Assembly (NCBI GenBank): GCA_001600695.1
Contig: BCKQ01000019.1
Location: 170,278 to 234,277, forward strand
From: Ascoidea asiatica
Lineage: Eukaryota; Ascomycota; Saccharomycetes; Ascoideales; Ascoideaceae
DNA: 64,000 nt
Direction: 5' to 3'
The notes under the pieces are model-generated. The model was not told the DNA's origin, did no database searches, and was given only the letters and a program-made list of their open reading frames with translations. Below are positions 63,619 through 64,000 of the stretch, piece after piece (within the stretch, counting starts at the first letter, position 1; the number at the start of each line of letters is the position of its first letter). The position numbers and the translations under genes are program-made.

Positions 63619-64000
63619 ATGGAGAGTGTATTATCAAGAGACTTGAGTTCTTTAGAAAACTATTACAGAGTGAGAAATGAAAAGAAATTATATACAAATT
63701 TCACTATCACTGGAATTTATAATATTAAAATTACATATAAAATATTATTCAAAGTGATAAAAGAATTGATTAATCAATTTACTGTTTTTACATTAAATGT
63801 ATTTAAAGAGAATAGTAAATATGTTTTGAAACCAGTTAATTTTATTAAATTCAATACTATTATTAAATTTGTTAATCTTATAAACAATAAGAATAATGAA
63901 ATTATTGTTGATTATATTCAAGAGAATATTCAAAATTATAAATTTGAGTATAATAAAATTGATGAACCTTTATGGAAATTGGTAATTATTAATAATAATT
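63619..64000 (+). CDS. Alcohol acetyltransferase-like protein, 5' part only
   Basis: 127 codons run open to the window end. The start MESVLSRDLSSLENYYRVRN, then KKLYTNFTITGIYN, matches the N-terminus of fungal alcohol O-acetyltransferases (AATase family: LSRPLGxLExYFxxRxxLxxYxxxxVxAxY). EPLWKLVIINN near the cut end matches the later conserved PLWRLxV segment. The HxxxD catalytic motif would lie beyond the window. Members make acetate esters (fruity aroma) from acetyl-CoA and alcohols. Confidence 0.6.
   Translation, partial: MESVLSRDLSSLENYYRVRNEKKLYTNFTITGIYNIKITYKILFKVIKELINQFTVFTLNVFKENSKYVLKPVNFIKFNTIIKFVNLINNKNNEIIVDYIQENIQNYKFEYNKIDEPLWKLVIINNN

Overview
The window looks like nuclear DNA from a budding yeast (Saccharomycotina). 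The evidence is extreme A/T richness with A/T-ending codons, dense mostly intronless genes, fungal tRNAs (two kinds with short introns), an S. cerevisiae-like RNase P RNA, and yeast genes such as MED2, THI20, THI6, MRD1, GDA1, ELP2 and RGP1. CTG codons occupy hydrophobic positions in a periodic stretch of the MED2 homologue, which argues against the CUG-Ser or CUG-Ala clades. A CBM1-GH45 cellulase and two AA9 lytic polysaccharide monooxygenases are unusual for yeasts. As an inference, they point to a Dipodascaceae-like lineage (Geotrichum/Magnusiomyces/Saprochaete relatives).

Layout. 0-10 kb: PTR2-type peptide transporter, MED2/Tlo Mediator subunit (split by a 100-N gap in an Asn repeat), an MDR oxidoreductase, an ADH1-type alcohol dehydrogenase and a RING-H2 protein. 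11-13 kb: tRNA cluster Lys(UUU), Ala(UGC), Leu(UAA), Val(UAC), Ser(GCU), followed by a strong hairpin. 13.5-19 kb: divergent thiamine genes THI20/THI6 and a PIN-like transporter. 20.5-24 kb: GH45 cellulase, tRNA-Gln, tRNA-Asp, and a tiny cytochrome-b5 domain gene. 24-33 kb: a decayed GH106-like glycosidase and a decayed, internally deleted sugar transporter, separated by 4.2 kb of compositionally odd, repeat-bearing, gene-poor DNA.

33-45 kb: MRD1, tRNA-His, GDA1, then two AA9 genes in inverted orientation around a small GFA/CENP-V gene. Downstream of one AA9 gene is an intact tRNA-Ser(AGA); downstream of the other is only that tRNA's 3' fragment, so the duplication unit appears to have included the tRNA. 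45-50 kb: a split membrane-protein ORF, an intron-containing mini-RRM gene, the RNase P RNA gene (RPR1) and ELP2. 49.8-56.5 kb: an AtuA/DUF1446 protein and a class III CoA-transferase diverge from a promoter carrying four TTACGTGA-type sites, next to a bZIP regulator. This is the best candidate here for an uncharacterised catabolic module. 57-64 kb: an RGP1-like protein, a second tRNA cluster (Lys-Ala-Leu, a gap, an inverted Leu, Ile), a truncated HSP70 pseudogene and the 5' end of an alcohol-acetyltransferase-like gene.

Together the window suggests a plant-debris yeast that keeps oxidative and hydrolytic cellulose-attack genes (AA9 and GH45) while losing a second sugar-use module (the broken glycosidase and transporter). 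tRNA genes sit at the edges of most duplications and pseudogenes.
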